Below the pieces are notes generated by a model that saw nothing but the letters and a program-made list of their open reading frames with translations, was not told the DNA's origin and made no database searches. A program made the position numbers and the translations under genes. DNA of 13,390 nucleotides from an uncultured Anaerolineales bacterium (GTDB lineage: Bacteria; Chloroflexota; Anaerolineae; Anaerolineales; Villigracilaceae): positions 1 through 13,390 of the forward strand of contig CALLJA010000328.1 of NCBI GenBank assembly GCA_938008865.1. The letters are read 5' to 3'. Positions 13,326 through 13,390 of the stretch are shown here, in pieces (within the stretch, counting starts at the first letter, position 1; the number at the start of each line of letters is the position of its first letter).

Positions 13326-13390
13326 GTTTCTCCTAAGAGAGTGTTTTAAAAGTCGTTTTTCGTCAGTTTTTGCCTCGTTTCGATAATCAA
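13326..13390. other. AT-rich tail of the window, no gene seen
   Basis: After the DUF2200 stop, 65 bases hold several T-runs and the self-complementary TTTTAAAA inside GTGTTTTAAAAGTCG. I find no open frame, no stable hairpin and no promoter pair. The look is compatible with the edge of an insertion element continuing beyond the window, but nothing here proves that. Confidence 0.3.

Overview
The window looks like ordinary chromosome from a GC-rich, environmental bacterium. The set of proteins suggests a Chloroflexota member, probably Anaerolineae: a YvcK with two N-terminal membrane segments, the sequence style of S15 and PNPase, a Pro/Thr-linker lipoprotein, and a cyclic-nucleotide-domain histidine kinase. 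This is inference from remembered sequence character, not from a database search. Fourteen-odd kilobases hold twelve protein genes (one cut by the window edge), no tRNA or rRNA genes, no CRISPR array and no complete mobile element. No gap between genes exceeds 200 bases.

Layout. Positions 1-2485 (minus strand) carry gap (GAPDH, 3' end outside the window) preceded by yvcK, two central-carbon genes. The gap upstream region has two tandem promoter candidates and a CRP/Rex-type palindrome over the expected transcription start. yvcK has a promoter whose start point falls on its ATG, suggesting a leaderless mRNA. Positions 2563-5401 (plus strand) are the widely conserved rpsO-pnp pair, with a structured rpsO leader, a strong hairpin after rpsO and a textbook terminator after pnp. 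Positions 5448-8546 (plus) hold two major-facilitator transporters on either side of a GrpB-family nucleotidyltransferase-fold protein, ended by a 17-bp perfect-stem bidirectional terminator. Positions 8560-10108 are a divergent pair: a secreted lipoprotein phosphoesterase (minus) and a DUF355/adenosine-specific-kinase family protein (plus). Positions 10239-11938 are a convergent pair: a cNMP-binding sensor histidine kinase (plus) and a NUDIX hydrolase (minus). Positions 11965-13390 change character: an AT-rich orphan membrane protein with its own good sigma70-type promoter, then a DUF2200 gene.

How the genes fit together. The first 5.4 kb is core metabolism and RNA/translation machinery. The middle is transport and small accessory enzymes, mostly single-gene transcription units separated by hairpins. 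The right end is the only stretch with signs of recent acquisition. I do not see a multi-gene novel system. The items most worth following are the operator at gap, the leaderless yvcK promoter, the RGG-rich tail of PNPase, the candidate S15-binding leader, the orphan cNMP-sensing kinase and the AT-rich orphan membrane gene.
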